A DNA stretch of 64,000 bases from Treponema sp. (GTDB lineage: Bacteria > Spirochaetota > Spirochaetia > Treponematales > Treponemataceae): positions 1 to 64,000 of the forward strand of contig JAEEVR010000014.1 of NCBI GenBank assembly GCA_016290995.1, read 5' to 3'. The notes under the pieces are model-generated. The model did not search any database, was not told the DNA's origin, and saw nothing but the letters and a program-made list of their open reading frames with translations. Position 1 is the first letter of the stretch; the number at the start of each line of letters is the position of its first letter. Positions 9,725-18,780 of the stretch are shown piece after piece. Made by a program: the position numbers and the translations under genes.

Positions 9725-10882
9725 CTATTTGTTCCTCAACAAATCGTAAATTTTTATCTGCTCGTCCTTAGAAAGAATTTTCCAGCACTTTGCGGGACTG
9801 CCGGAAGCGACGGAATCCCCGGCCATCTTTTCTTCCAGAGCGGCGAATTTTTCCAAGTCAATTCCGTATTCCCTAAGCGTCGGAACGCGCAAAGTTTTTG
9901 TCAGCGCTTCCAAAGCCGCGATGAACTTTTCGGCGCCATCCCTTGCCGCGCAGCCCTGTTCGGCGGCGCCAATCGCAACGGCAAGCTGGGCAAACCTTTC
10001 ATAGCAGCCGTCCATAACAGCCTTAAGGCATTCAACGGCTAGCATCGCGTTTGAAATTCCGTGCGGAACGTGGAAGCAAGCACCGATAGGACGGCTCATT
10101 CCATGAATGATTGTCGTGGGGGCTCCGTTAATGGCGACGCCCGCTTCATAAGCCGCAAAGCTCATGTTCTCGCGCGCCTCTTCGTCGCCGCCGTCTTGGC
10201 AAGCCCTTGGAAGATATTCAAAAATTCTTTTCACGGCGTCAAGGCAAAAAATGTCGGTCACGGGATTGGCGGCGCGGCTGGTGTAGCTTTCTACCGCGTG
10301 ACAAAGAGCGTCCATGCCGGTGGCCATCGTGACGCTTTGCGGCGCCGTGCATGTGTACTTGTAATCGATTACGGCGATTTTCGGCAAAAGAGCGTCGCCT
10401 TTAAAAAGCAGCTTTTCTTCCGTCGCCGTGTTGGTAAAGACAAAATATCTTGTCGCCTCGGAACCTGTGCCGGACGTCGTTGGTATCAAAACCAAGGGCG
10501 CGAAATTTCCCTTTATCTCCTTGCCTTTGTAGTCGGCTAGCTTTCCAGGAAGGACGGCCATAGCAGCAATCGCTTTGGCGGTGTCAAGCGGCGTTCCGCC
10601 TCCAAGTCCAACGATAAAATCGCATTTCTCGGATTTAAAGACGTCCACTCCAGCCATGATCATTTGGTCGGTCGGCTCGCCCGGCAAATCGTTGAACAAA
10701 GCCGCCTCGATTCCAAGCGAAGCCAAAAGGTCGGAAACCTCTTTTGCCAAGCCGGTTTTTGTGATGATTTTTCCAGTGACGATCAAAGCCTTTTTTCCAA
10801 AGGCGGCCATTTCGGGAGCGGCGTTTTTTAGCGCGCCGGCCCCAAAATAAATTTTAGGAACAGAGCTAAAAGAAAAGTTCAT
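9725..10882 (-). CDS. Iron-containing (group III) alcohol dehydrogenase
   Basis: GLGGGTPLDTAKAIA, TSGTGSEATRYFV, GMDALCHAVESYTS, HGMSRPIGACFHVPHG. Confidence 0.92.
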   Translation of the reverse strand: MNFSFSSVPKIYFGAGALKNAAPEMAAFGKKALIVTGKIITKTGLAKEVSDLLASLGIEAALFNDLPGEPTDQMIMAGVDVFKSEKCDFIVGLGGGTPLDTAKAIAAMAVLPGKLADYKGKEIKGNFAPLVLIPTTSGTGSEATRYFVFTNTATEEKLLFKGDALLPKIAVIDYKYTCTAPQSVTMATGMDALCHAVESYTSRAANPVTDIFCLDAVKRIFEYLPRACQDGGDEEARENMSFAAYEAGVAINGAPTTIIHGMSRPIGACFHVPHGISNAMLAVECLKAVMDGCYERFAQLAVAIGAAEQGCAARDGAEKFIAALEALTKTLRVPTLREYGIDLEKFAALEEKMAGDSVASGSPAKCWKILSKDEQIKIYDLLRNK

Positions 10883-10894
10883 TCCCCAATCCTT

Positions 10895-12223
10895 TCACAA
10901 AATGTATTTTTCGTCAACGATTGTCAAAACTTCGTCCAGCTTAGCAAGCTCTTCGTCGATTTGCTCTTCCGTAATGATGAGGGGCGGCGCGACCATAATG
11001 ACGTTTTCGTGGGAATAGGTGAAAAAGCCGCGGCTCTTCAACTCTTTTACAATCGAGCCCATAATGCCCTGCGGGTCTTGCCCCCAAGGAACAAGAGGCT
11101 CTCGCGTCTTTCTGTCCTTAACCAGTTCCACGCCGCTGAACAAGCCGATATAGCGAACGTCGCCGACAGACTTGTGCTTTGTCTTAATCGATTCAAGGAC
11201 TTGGCCCAAATGCTTTCCGACTTTTTGAACGTGAGCCTCTATGTCGTTCTTAAGATAAAATTCTTGGCAAGCCACACCAGCGGCGCAGGCAAGCGGGTGC
11301 CCGGAATAAGTCAATCCGCAGCTCAAAAATTTGTCGTCAAAAAAATGCGCGATGTCGTTTTTCACAATCGCGCCGCCAAGCGGAATGTAGCCGGAGTTTA
11401 CGCCCTTGGCAAAAGTTATGATGTCGGGAGTCACGTCAAAGTTCATGTAGGCGAACATTTTGCCGGTCCTGTACCAGCCCGCCATGACTTCATCGCAAAT
11501 CATCACAATGCCAAACTCGTCGCAAATTTTTCTAACGCCTTTAAGATAATTCTTTGGATAAATGATCACACCGTTAGAGCCGATTACCGTTTCCAAAATA
11601 ATCGCCGCGACCCTGTCGCCGCCCTCAAAAATCACTTGCTCGCGAAGTTTGTCAACGTAATACTCGCACTCGTCGTCCTCCGACTCAAATTTTATTTTTT
11701 CCTGATAAGAGTAGGGCCCCCTAAAATGGATAAAGCCCGGAATCGCGGGCTCAAGCGCAAAGTGTCGCGGCTCTCCCGTAAGGTTTCCGGCGCCAAAAGT
11801 GGAGCCGTGGTAAGAGCGGTATTGGCTCATCACCTTAAAGCGGCCCGTGTACATTCTGGCCATCTTAATCGCGTTTTCGTTGGCGTCCGCTCCGCCGTTG
11901 GTAAAAAATATTTTTCCAAAAGATTTTGGAAGCCGGTCGATTATAGACTTGGCCAACAGCGCCCTTGGCTCCGCTCCCCACGAACCTTGAACGTAAGCGT
12001 ATTTGTCTAGCTGGGCCTTTATCGCTTCGTTCATCTCCTTATTCGCGTAACCGGCGTTCACGTTCACTTGCTCGGAGGACATGTCGGCGTAACGGTTTCC
12101 TTCCGTGTCGTAAATGTAAATGCCCTCCGCATGGTCAACCACAATCGGGTTAAGGCCGCCCTGCTTGCTCCATCCCAACAAAACGTTTGACGTTTGCGTT
12201 TTCGCTATTTCGCTTGCGTTCAT
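10895..12223 (-). CDS. Class III PLP aminotransferase (omega-aminotransferase type; substrate unknown)
   Basis: FTNGGADANENAIKMARMYTGR, MICDEVMAGWYRTGK, TFAKGVNSGYIPLGG. Confidence 0.92.
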   Translation of the reverse strand: MNASEIAKTQTSNVLLGWSKQGGLNPIVVDHAEGIYIYDTEGNRYADMSSEQVNVNAGYANKEMNEAIKAQLDKYAYVQGSWGAEPRALLAKSIIDRLPKSFGKIFFTNGGADANENAIKMARMYTGRFKVMSQYRSYHGSTFGAGNLTGEPRHFALEPAIPGFIHFRGPYSYQEKIKFESEDDECEYYVDKLREQVIFEGGDRVAAIILETVIGSNGVIIYPKNYLKGVRKICDEFGIVMICDEVMAGWYRTGKMFAYMNFDVTPDIITFAKGVNSGYIPLGGAIVKNDIAHFFDDKFLSCGLTYSGHPLACAAGVACQEFYLKNDIEAHVQKVGKHLGQVLESIKTKHKSVGDVRYIGLFSGVELVKDRKTREPLVPWGQDPQGIMGSIVKELKSRGFFTYSHENVIMVAPPLIITEEQIDEELAKLDEVLTIVDEKYIL

Positions 12224-12346
12224 AAAACACCTCCAAATTCATTGAATGAAAAAAAATTAGCGCAAATGCTTTTTTTGGTTGTTGACAATATGCACAATTT
12301 TTTTTATTTTCTTATATGAAAATTGACAAACGCGGGGGTGAACAAC

Positions 12347-13546
12347 ATGGCTCTTTCCCTACAGACAATCATTAACTTTACTGAAACGCCGTTCAAGCTA
12401 AAACTTTTGGCGGGCCGCCAAGGAATCAAAAAAAACGTCAGCTGGGTTTGCTACGCCGAAGACACCGAGACGATCGAATTCATAAGAGGCAACGAGCTGG
12501 CCATCACGCTTGGAGTCAACTACGAGCGCAGCAAGGACAACCACGGAATAAAATCCGACAAACACATTTTTGACTACCTCAAAGAATTCGTCGACGAGTT
12601 CATCAAGCACGGAGCGACCGGCCTTGTAATAAACACTGGAAAATACATAAAAGAAATTCCAAAAAAACTGATCGACTATTGCGACAAAAAAGGCTTTCCG
12701 CTTCTTTCAATGCCATGGGAAATCCACACGATAGACTTGATGCAAGAAATAGGCAACATGATTGCCAACGACAACCTTAACACAAAGTCCGTTGAAAAAT
12801 ATTTTTACAAGGCAATTTTTGAAAAAAATGAATATGACCCTTTGCAAATAAAGAACACGGCTTTTAGGGACGCAAAAGATTTTCTGATAGTTCTAGTTGA
12901 ACTGAACGAAGCGCTATTCAACAATGACATGATGAAAATAAAGCGTTACGTTGAATACAACTTTTGCTCGCGCTTGAACATCAACCACAATAAATATGTC
13001 TGTTTTGTCCACAACAACAAAATCATTTTTGTATTAAAAGACGCGGGATTTTGCGACATACAAGAAATTTTCAACATCGCTAAAGCAGACAAATTTTTTA
13101 AAGACTCAAACGTTTCGATTTCCGACGCCGCAAAAACGGTTGAAGGCTTAAGCGAAATTTACGCGCACGCCCAAGCGGCGCTTGAAATAAACGCCGATCC
13201 TCAAAAGATGAACTTTTACGGCGACTTGGGAATTTACAAAATCCTAATCGACACGCAGAACAAGGAAATACTAAAAAACTTCTACAAAGAAAATCTCGGA
13301 AAGCTTGAGGAATTGGAACCGTTAAAGCGCGAAGACTTTTTCAAAACCCTAAGCGCCTACCTAAAAAACGGCGGAAACATTTTAAAAGTCGCCGAGCTGA
13401 ACCACGCCCACAGAAACACAATCATCTACAGAATCAACAAAATGGAAGAGCTTCTAAACATGAATTTTTCTGACGGAGAAACAAGAACCGCGCTTCAGAT
13501 TTCTTTGTACATCAAAAATCTCTTTGACAAATACTTCGAAGAATAA
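12347..13546 (+). CDS. PucR/CdaR-family transcriptional regulator
   Basis: N-terminal PucR-type domain and C-terminal HTH (LKNGGNILKVAELNHAHRNTIIYRINKMEELL); ATG 12347 with SD ggggg; track start 12323 is a TTG. Confidence 0.85.
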   Translation: MALSLQTIINFTETPFKLKLLAGRQGIKKNVSWVCYAEDTETIEFIRGNELAITLGVNYERSKDNHGIKSDKHIFDYLKEFVDEFIKHGATGLVINTGKYIKEIPKKLIDYCDKKGFPLLSMPWEIHTIDLMQEIGNMIANDNLNTKSVEKYFYKAIFEKNEYDPLQIKNTAFRDAKDFLIVLVELNEALFNNDMMKIKRYVEYNFCSRLNINHNKYVCFVHNNKIIFVLKDAGFCDIQEIFNIAKADKFFKDSNVSISDAAKTVEGLSEIYAHAQAALEINADPQKMNFYGDLGIYKILIDTQNKEILKNFYKENLGKLEELEPLKREDFFKTLSAYLKNGGNILKVAELNHAHRNTIIYRINKMEELLNMNFSDGETRTALQISLYIKNLFDKYFEE

Positions 13547-13554
13547 AAAAGGCG

Positions 13555-13590
13555 GGCATAAAAAAATCCGCTCGATTAGAGCGGACCTTT
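13555..13590. terminator. Stem-loop terminator candidate downstream of the PucR gene
   Basis: GTCCGCTC/GAGCGGA-type stem (tccgctcgattagagcgga) followed by cctttttc. Confidence 0.6.
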
Positions 13591-13596
13591 TTCGTT

Positions 13597-13672
13597 TGAG
13601 ACTGACACGATTCGAACGTGCGACCTCCACCTCCGCAGGGTGGCGCTCTAATCCAGCTGAGCTACAATCTCA
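13597..13672 (-). tRNA. tRNA-Arg (anticodon GCG)
   Basis: Reverse complement folds as TGAGATT...AGCTCAGCTGGATTAGAGC...CCACC CTGCGGA GGTGG...TTCGAATC...AGTCTCA. Confidence 0.88.
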
Positions 13673-13692
13673 TTCAAGCGAAGCTTGTAAAA

Positions 13693-13778
13693 CGGAAGCG
13701 ACAGGAGTCGAACCTGCCGGGCCCAAATTGGAACCCACGGATTAGCAATCCGGCGTATTACCGCTCTACCACGCTTCC
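13693..13778 (-). tRNA. tRNA-Ser (anticodon GCT)
   Basis: Reverse complement GGAAGCG...CGGATTGCTAATCCG... long variable arm ...GTTCGACTCC...CGCTTCCG. Confidence 0.9.
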
Positions 13779-13785
13779 AAATATG

Positions 13786-13870
13786 CGGAGCGAGAGGGAT
13801 TTGAACCCCCGGTACCTTGCGGTACAACGGTTTTCAAGACCGCCGCGTTCGACCACTCTGCCATCGCTCC
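13786..13870 (-). tRNA. tRNA-Ser (anticodon TGA)
   Basis: Reverse complement GGAGCGATGGCAGAGTGGTCGAACGCGGCGGTCTTGAAAACCG... long variable arm ...GGTTCAAATCC...TCGCTCCG. Confidence 0.9.
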
Positions 13871-13947
13871 AAAATGTTCTAGAAGAATAACACAAAAAAT
13901 AAGACTTTGTCAAGCGCTTTGCATTTTTTTGCGCCCGCGTTTTTTTC

Positions 13948-14289
13948 TTATAGCGCGTCGTAATTAATGGCCTTAAGCGCCGCGATTGTCTCGTCGTAAA
14001 GGGCCAAAAGCTTGGGATTTTCGGCCAGGATTGTCGCCTCGTCCTTGTCGCGGGCGGCGTGCTCGCACTTTTCGGCAAGGCTTCCCAAGTCCATTCCGCC
14101 GACCAAGCGGGAATTGGATTTTAGGCCGTGAACCTTAATGCGGTAGTTGTCCCAGTCTTTTTTTTCAAAGGCTCCGTTTATTTCAGAAAGGTTTTGGTCT
14201 CGCTGGTCGATGAACATTTGAACCATGTCTTTGTACATGTCTTTGTCGTTCATCGAGTATTCCATTCCATGGGCTGTGTCAATCGTCAT
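13948..14289 (-). CDS. Hpt (histidine phosphotransfer) domain protein
   Basis: [34 protein letters not shown]: Hpt HxLKxxS-type motif. Confidence 0.85.
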   Translation of the reverse strand: MTIDTAHGMEYSMNDKDMYKDMVQMFIDQRDQNLSEINGAFEKKDWDNYRIKVHGLKSNSRLVGGMDLGSLAEKCEHAARDKDEATILAENPKLLALYDETIAALKAINYDAL

Positions 14290-14313
14290 ATCATGCCTCC
14301 AAATGCAGGGCCG

Positions 14314-15141
14314 TTAAAATGGTCTTTTGGGCTTTTTAGCGTCAGCCAACCGTTTAAAAATGTCCGAAATCTTTTGAACCAAAATTCCCGGAGGAGTGTT
14401 CTTCAAAAGATAGCCAACCGGCCTGGCCTGAATGACTTGGCGGACAATCTCGCTGTCGTCGTTGGCCGTAAGGAACACAACCGGAATGTTGGCTGTGGAC
14501 GGGTCGGACTTTATCAACTGGAAAACGTCAAGGCCGGAAAGAACCGGCATTTCGTAGTCCAGCAAAATCATGTCAACTTTGTAATGCGTCAAAAGCGCGA
14601 TGGCGTTTGTTCCTGACTTTTCTGTAAGAACGTTGTAAAATTTGTTAAGCCAGCGGTCCATCGCGTGCAACTGGACTTGCTCGTCGTCAACGACCAAAAT
14701 CGTTTTTTTGGCCGGATCCAACTCGTACTCTTTTACGCCGTCAGAAAATGAATAGTCGCCGCCGTCCTTTTCCAAAATCTTAAGGAATTCCGGCATCTCG
14801 ACAGGGCGTTCAAAGGCGTATTTGACGTACTCCCTTTGAATGTACTCATAAGCCATGTTGATTTCGCCGGCATTTCCGATAAAATACAAACGGCACTTTT
14901 TTCCGTCTCCTGTGATGAAACCGTTCACCCACTGGAAAAAGGCGTTGTCGCTGTCTTCAAGACGTTCAAGATAAAGAATCAAAATGTTTGGCGGGTCGTC
15001 GGAAAGCATTCTGGCGCTGATGTACGCTCCGTCTGGAGGGCAAAAGGACACTTTATACGAAGCGTCCGTCAAATTTTTCACCAGCGCTTTTATAAGAAAA
15101 CTTTGTTCATTGTTTCCGATTAACAATACATTCTTGCTCAA
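14314..15141 (-). CDS. Response regulator with C-terminal REC domain and degenerate N-terminal receiver-like region
   Basis: TILVVDDEQVQLHAMDRWL, VDMILLDYEMPVLSGLDVFQLI, PVVFLTANDD, GYLLKNTPP. Confidence 0.9.
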   Translation of the reverse strand: MSKNVLLIGNNEQSFLIKALVKNLTDASYKVSFCPPDGAYISARMLSDDPPNILILYLERLEDSDNAFFQWVNGFITGDGKKCRLYFIGNAGEINMAYEYIQREYVKYAFERPVEMPEFLKILEKDGGDYSFSDGVKEYELDPAKKTILVVDDEQVQLHAMDRWLNKFYNVLTEKSGTNAIALLTHYKVDMILLDYEMPVLSGLDVFQLIKSDPSTANIPVVFLTANDDSEIVRQVIQARPVGYLLKNTPPGILVQKISDIFKRLADAKKPKRPF

Positions 15142-15258
15142 GGGTAAACTCCAACCAAGTGATTATAACATTATACACCATTCTGTTATATTTTTCAAGG
15201 AAAAGTTGCGCAAAATGCAAAAGTTGCAAAATCGCAAGAAGCGTGATACAATTGGAAT

Positions 15259-15810
15259 ATGAACAATTCTAACTATTTTTTGGGAATTATGACGGCAATC
15301 GTCGGCTTGATGATGCTTTTGGCGGCTGAATCTATGGTTCAGATTTTGGTCGTTGTTTTGGGAATTTCCGCGGTTTTGGACGGAGGCTTTATGCTTGGAG
15401 CCGTGGCTCCCCTTAGCGTGGAAAAGAATTTTAAGATTGAATGTTACGTTCGCGGAATCGCCGGAATCGTCATTGGAATCTTGTGCATCATTCTTCCCCT
15501 GCGCGTGGCCCAGTTCGCTTGGCAAACCTTGGTTTACATCTTTGCCATTTACTCGATTTTCGCGGCGATTTGCCAGATTCCTATCACTCTGACCCTTCAC
15601 CAAGACGGCTTGCCCGTAAAGCGCCATGTAATAGAAATCGTGGCCACCATAGTTTTGGCCGTGATTTTGTTCGCCTTGCCAAGCTCTTTTGGCTTTACGA
15701 TTATCCGCATTGGCGGAGCGGTTCTCCTGCTTGCGGGAGCGGCCATCACCTTTTTGGCCTGGAAAAACCGCGACATCATCGCAGACGACGCGATCATCCG
15801 CGATGAGTGA
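15259..15810 (+). CDS. HdeD-family DUF308 membrane protein
   Basis: Repeated hydrophobic GIxxIVxGI segments typical of DUF308. Confidence 0.75.
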   Translation: MNNSNYFLGIMTAIVGLMMLLAAESMVQILVVVLGISAVLDGGFMLGAVAPLSVEKNFKIECYVRGIAGIVIGILCIILPLRVAQFAWQTLVYIFAIYSIFAAICQIPITLTLHQDGLPVKRHVIEIVATIVLAVILFALPSSFGFTIIRIGGAVLLLAGAAITFLAWKNRDIIADDAIIRDE

Positions 15811-16018
15811 TTGACAAACAAAAACGCCCGCCCCATAATGAAGCGAGCGTCTATCAGGCGCCTGGCCGCAGCGTCCGAAAGGACGCGGCAAAACCGCTCG
15901 AAAAATCAATTAAGGTTTTTCGAGCAACGGCACGAGCGGCTTATTGCGGGTGTATGCTTGCCAAACACCCGCAAAATGGGCGAGTCAAGGCTTTAAGCGA
16001 AGCGCGCCTTGACCGCCC

Positions 16019-16441
16019 TTATGCTACCTCGATCGCGATTTTCTTGGGCTCGGGGAGGGCCTTGCGGGCCATCGTTACGTTCAAGACGCCGTTCTTAAAG
16101 CTGGCGGTGACTTTTGTCTCGTCAACGTCGTCCGGCAAAGTAAAGCGGCGGGCAAACTGGCTCTGAACGCGCTCGCGGATAAGCCACTTGCCTTCCTCTT
16201 TCTTTTCGTTCTTTTCTTCCTTTTCGGCAGTCTTGACGGAACTGATTGTCATGACGCCGTGGTCGATTTCGATGTCAACGTCTTTTTCTGTGGCTCCCGG
16301 CAAATCCATCTGCAAGCTGTAGCTGTCCTTGTTTTCCTTAACGTCTACCTTTGGCAGGCGGGCTGTTTTCCATGTCAAATCCGGCATTCCGCAGTCAAAC
16401 GCGTTGTCAAAAAGTGAATTGAAAAGTGAAAGTTCGTTCAT
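16019..16441 (-). CDS. Hsp20/alpha-crystallin family small heat-shock protein
   Basis: VKENKDSYSLQMDLPGATEKDVDIEIDHGVMTISS, SQFARRFTLPDDVDETKVTASFKNGVLNVTM. Confidence 0.95.
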   Translation of the reverse strand: MNELSLFNSLFDNAFDCGMPDLTWKTARLPKVDVKENKDSYSLQMDLPGATEKDVDIEIDHGVMTISSVKTAEKEEKNEKKEEGKWLIRERVQSQFARRFTLPDDVDETKVTASFKNGVLNVTMARKALPEPKKIAIEVA

Positions 16442-16615
16442 AATAAACTCCTTCGCGCCGTTACAGGCGGCCGCGTTTTTAATTAAGTTTTAGAAGCCTC
16501 AAGGCCCCTTTCACTATATACTGTAGCAAGAACCGTGCCAAGTTTGGAAAAATTTATGAAAAATTAGTTTTTTTGATGAAATATTAAGCCAAAAAAACGG
16601 GACGCAGAAAAAAAG

Positions 16616-16698
16616 AGACGGAAGGACCCGTCAGCGAAACGGCTTGGCCGCAGGCTTCAAGCCGAGAGCGGATGACGGGAGGCTCCGTCTATTTTTTT
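16616..16698. terminator. Elaborate nested stem-loop, candidate bidirectional terminator
   Basis: AGACGGA(16616-22)/TCCGTCT(16684-90), CCCGTCA(16627-33)/TGACGGG(16673-79), CGGCTT(16640-45)/AAGCCG(16659-64), flanked by A-rich and T-rich tracts. Confidence 0.65.
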
Positions 16699-16744
16699 CG
16701 TCGCTGGGACCCATTTTTTTTGGACTTTTTTCATTAATTTTGGG

Positions 16745-17593
16745 TCAAAATTTCCGAAATGATGTGTCATTTTGACCCAAATTTTGATCCACCCCAAGGC
16801 CAAAAAGGGCAAAATCGGCCCTGGTTGGGTCCTCGGGGAAAACTTGCGCCATTTTTTGAGTCAATTCAATCGCGATCTTGGCGCTGGCCGTTGCGTTTGG
16901 AGCGATCAAGCCAAGGCGGGCGCTTTCTTGCAAAACGTGGGTGTCCAGGGGAATCAATAAGTCCGCGGGATTGGCCCATTCCCACAAGCCCAAATCCACA
17001 GGCGAGCCTTTTCGGACCATCCAGCGCAAAAACATATGCAATTTTTTGCAAGCGCCTTTTGGGTTTTGCGAAACGCATTTTACACCAGGGAAAAGACTGA
17101 TTAGCGCGGTCACCAAGCGCAGTTCCGAGGGAACGGTCGCAATGCCAGAAGCGTCCGCAAGACCGTAACGCGCGCGGACGGCGGCGCCGAGCGAGCCGCG
17201 CTCCTCCACAATTTGCGCAAGGCGGCTACACAACTCGGCCATGTCGGCGTACGAAAAAAATCTGTAAAACTTTTTTTGGCTTTTTGGAAAAAACTTTTTA
17301 TAGCCGCCGCTCGTTAGCCAATCGGCGAACGAGGCGCCGCGCGTTTTAGGCTTGCCACCGTTCCCGCTTGAGAGCGCCCAACCGTCCGCCGCGTCGAACA
17401 TCGCGTCAAGCTTTGCGATGAACTGTTCCCTCTGGCCAAAAGAAAGCTGCGAGACGACAAAGGCCGCAAGCTCCTGGTCGCGCGGCTGGGAATAGCGGCG
17501 CAAAAAGCGGCTGGGGTCAGCGTCCATAAAAGAGGCCTTTTCGTATTTGTCGGCAAGCGTCTTCAAAAGCGCGGACGTCTCTTTGACAAGCAT
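16745..17593 (-). CDS. TIGR02757 / DUF2400 family protein
   Basis: SRFLRRYSQPRDQELAAFVVSQLSFGQREQFI, FLRWMVRKGSPVDLGLW, IPLDTHVLQESARLGL. Confidence 0.9.
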   Translation of the reverse strand: MLVKETSALLKTLADKYEKASFMDADPSRFLRRYSQPRDQELAAFVVSQLSFGQREQFIAKLDAMFDAADGWALSSGNGGKPKTRGASFADWLTSGGYKKFFPKSQKKFYRFFSYADMAELCSRLAQIVEERGSLGAAVRARYGLADASGIATVPSELRLVTALISLFPGVKCVSQNPKGACKKLHMFLRWMVRKGSPVDLGLWEWANPADLLIPLDTHVLQESARLGLIAPNATASAKIAIELTQKMAQVFPEDPTRADFALFGLGVDQNLGQNDTSFRKF

Positions 17594-17670
17594 AGCCTTA
17601 TCTTATCGCAAAAAAAGCGGCGGTTCAACATCCGCTTGCGTTTTGCCTCCTAAACTGATACTATATCAAT

Positions 17671-18780
17671 ATGAAGAAAAACTCAGCTTTTGACATGCAA
17701 AAATTCGCGGAAGACAAGATTTCCGCCATAGACGCAAAATTTGAGGCGCAAAAAATCGCGTTCGCGCCCCTGTGCTTCCAAGCCGTCCGCGCCCTGCTTG
17801 AACTGGGAATCATGCAGGCCATAAGCGACGCTGGCGACTCGGGAATCAGCGTCCAAGACCTCTGCGACAAAACAAAAATCTCCGAATACGGCATCAAAGT
17901 TCTTAGCGAAATGGCCGTCGGAATGAACGTTCTTAAATTGAAGAACGAGGCCGGAACCGAAAAACTCTTCCTCGGAAAAATCGGCTGGTTCCTTCTTGAA
18001 GACAATTTGACAAAAGTCAACTTCAATTTTACCAATGACATTTGTTACAAGGGCGCCTTTGACATGATCGATTCGGTCAAGAACGGAAAGCCCGAAGGCC
18101 TAAAAGTTTTTGGCGACCAGTGGACGACAATTTACGAAGCGCTTTCCACCCTTCCCGACCGCGAAAAAAAATCTTGGTTTGACTTTGACCATTTTTACAG
18201 CGACATCGCCTTTCCGCAGGCGCTTCCAATCGTTTACGCGCAAAAACCAAAATTGCTTTTTGACATCGGCGGAAACACGGCCAAATGGGCCATCGCTTCC
18301 TGCAAATACGATCCCGACGTCAACGTAAAAATCATCGACTTGCCCGGCCAGACAGCCGTCGCCGAAAAGAACGCCGCGGCCGCCGGGTTTGCCGACCGCA
18401 TCTCCACCTACGCCGGAAACATTTTGTCGGAAAGCACTGTTCTTCCGCCCGCTCCCGACGCTGTTTGGATGAGCCAATTTTTGGATTGCTTTAGCCTTCA
18501 TCAAGTTACAAAAATCTTAAAGAAAGTCCACGAGGCCGCGACCGACAAAACGCTCGTTTACGTTTTGGAGCCGCTTTGGGACCAGCAGCGCTTTGAGGCG
18601 GAATCCTACGCCTTGCAAGCCACAAGCCTTTACTTTACTTGCATGGCCAACGGCAACAGCAAAATGTACCGCTTCCAAGAATTGGTTGACGCGATCGAGG
18701 CCGGCGGCTTTGAGCTTAAGACCGCCCACCACAATTTGGGAAGCAACTGCTACTCCCTGCTTGTGTTCAGGAAAAAATAA
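17671..18780 (+). CDS. SAM-dependent class I methyltransferase, aryl-polyene-cluster type
   Basis: LLFDIGGNTAKWAIASCKYDPDVNVKIIDLPGQTAVAEKNAAAAG (SAM-binding region); adjacent to KS/CLF-like and acyltransferase genes. Confidence 0.75.
   Translation: MKKNSAFDMQKFAEDKISAIDAKFEAQKIAFAPLCFQAVRALLELGIMQAISDAGDSGISVQDLCDKTKISEYGIKVLSEMAVGMNVLKLKNEAGTEKLFLGKIGWFLLEDNLTKVNFNFTNDICYKGAFDMIDSVKNGKPEGLKVFGDQWTTIYEALSTLPDREKKSWFDFDHFYSDIAFPQALPIVYAQKPKLLFDIGGNTAKWAIASCKYDPDVNVKIIDLPGQTAVAEKNAAAAGFADRISTYAGNILSESTVLPPAPDAVWMSQFLDCFSLHQVTKILKKVHEAATDKTLVYVLEPLWDQQRFEAESYALQATSLYFTCMANGNSKMYRFQELVDAIEAGGFELKTAHHNLGSNCYSLLVFRKK

Noticed and set aside
10961-12010. 349-aa plus-strand ORF
   Set aside because: Antisense to the well-supported class III aminotransferase; composition is an artefact of codon bias. 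Same reasoning for 4352-5314, 5551-6264, 21495-22121, 55462-56064 and similar long antisense ORFs.
13524-13890. Short plus-strand ORFs (13524-13745, 13618-13890)
   Set aside because: They translate the antisense of three tRNA genes.
16882-17100. Overlapping plus-strand ORFs in DUF2400 gene
   Set aside because: Antisense frames with no family signature; DUF2400 is clearly the coding strand.
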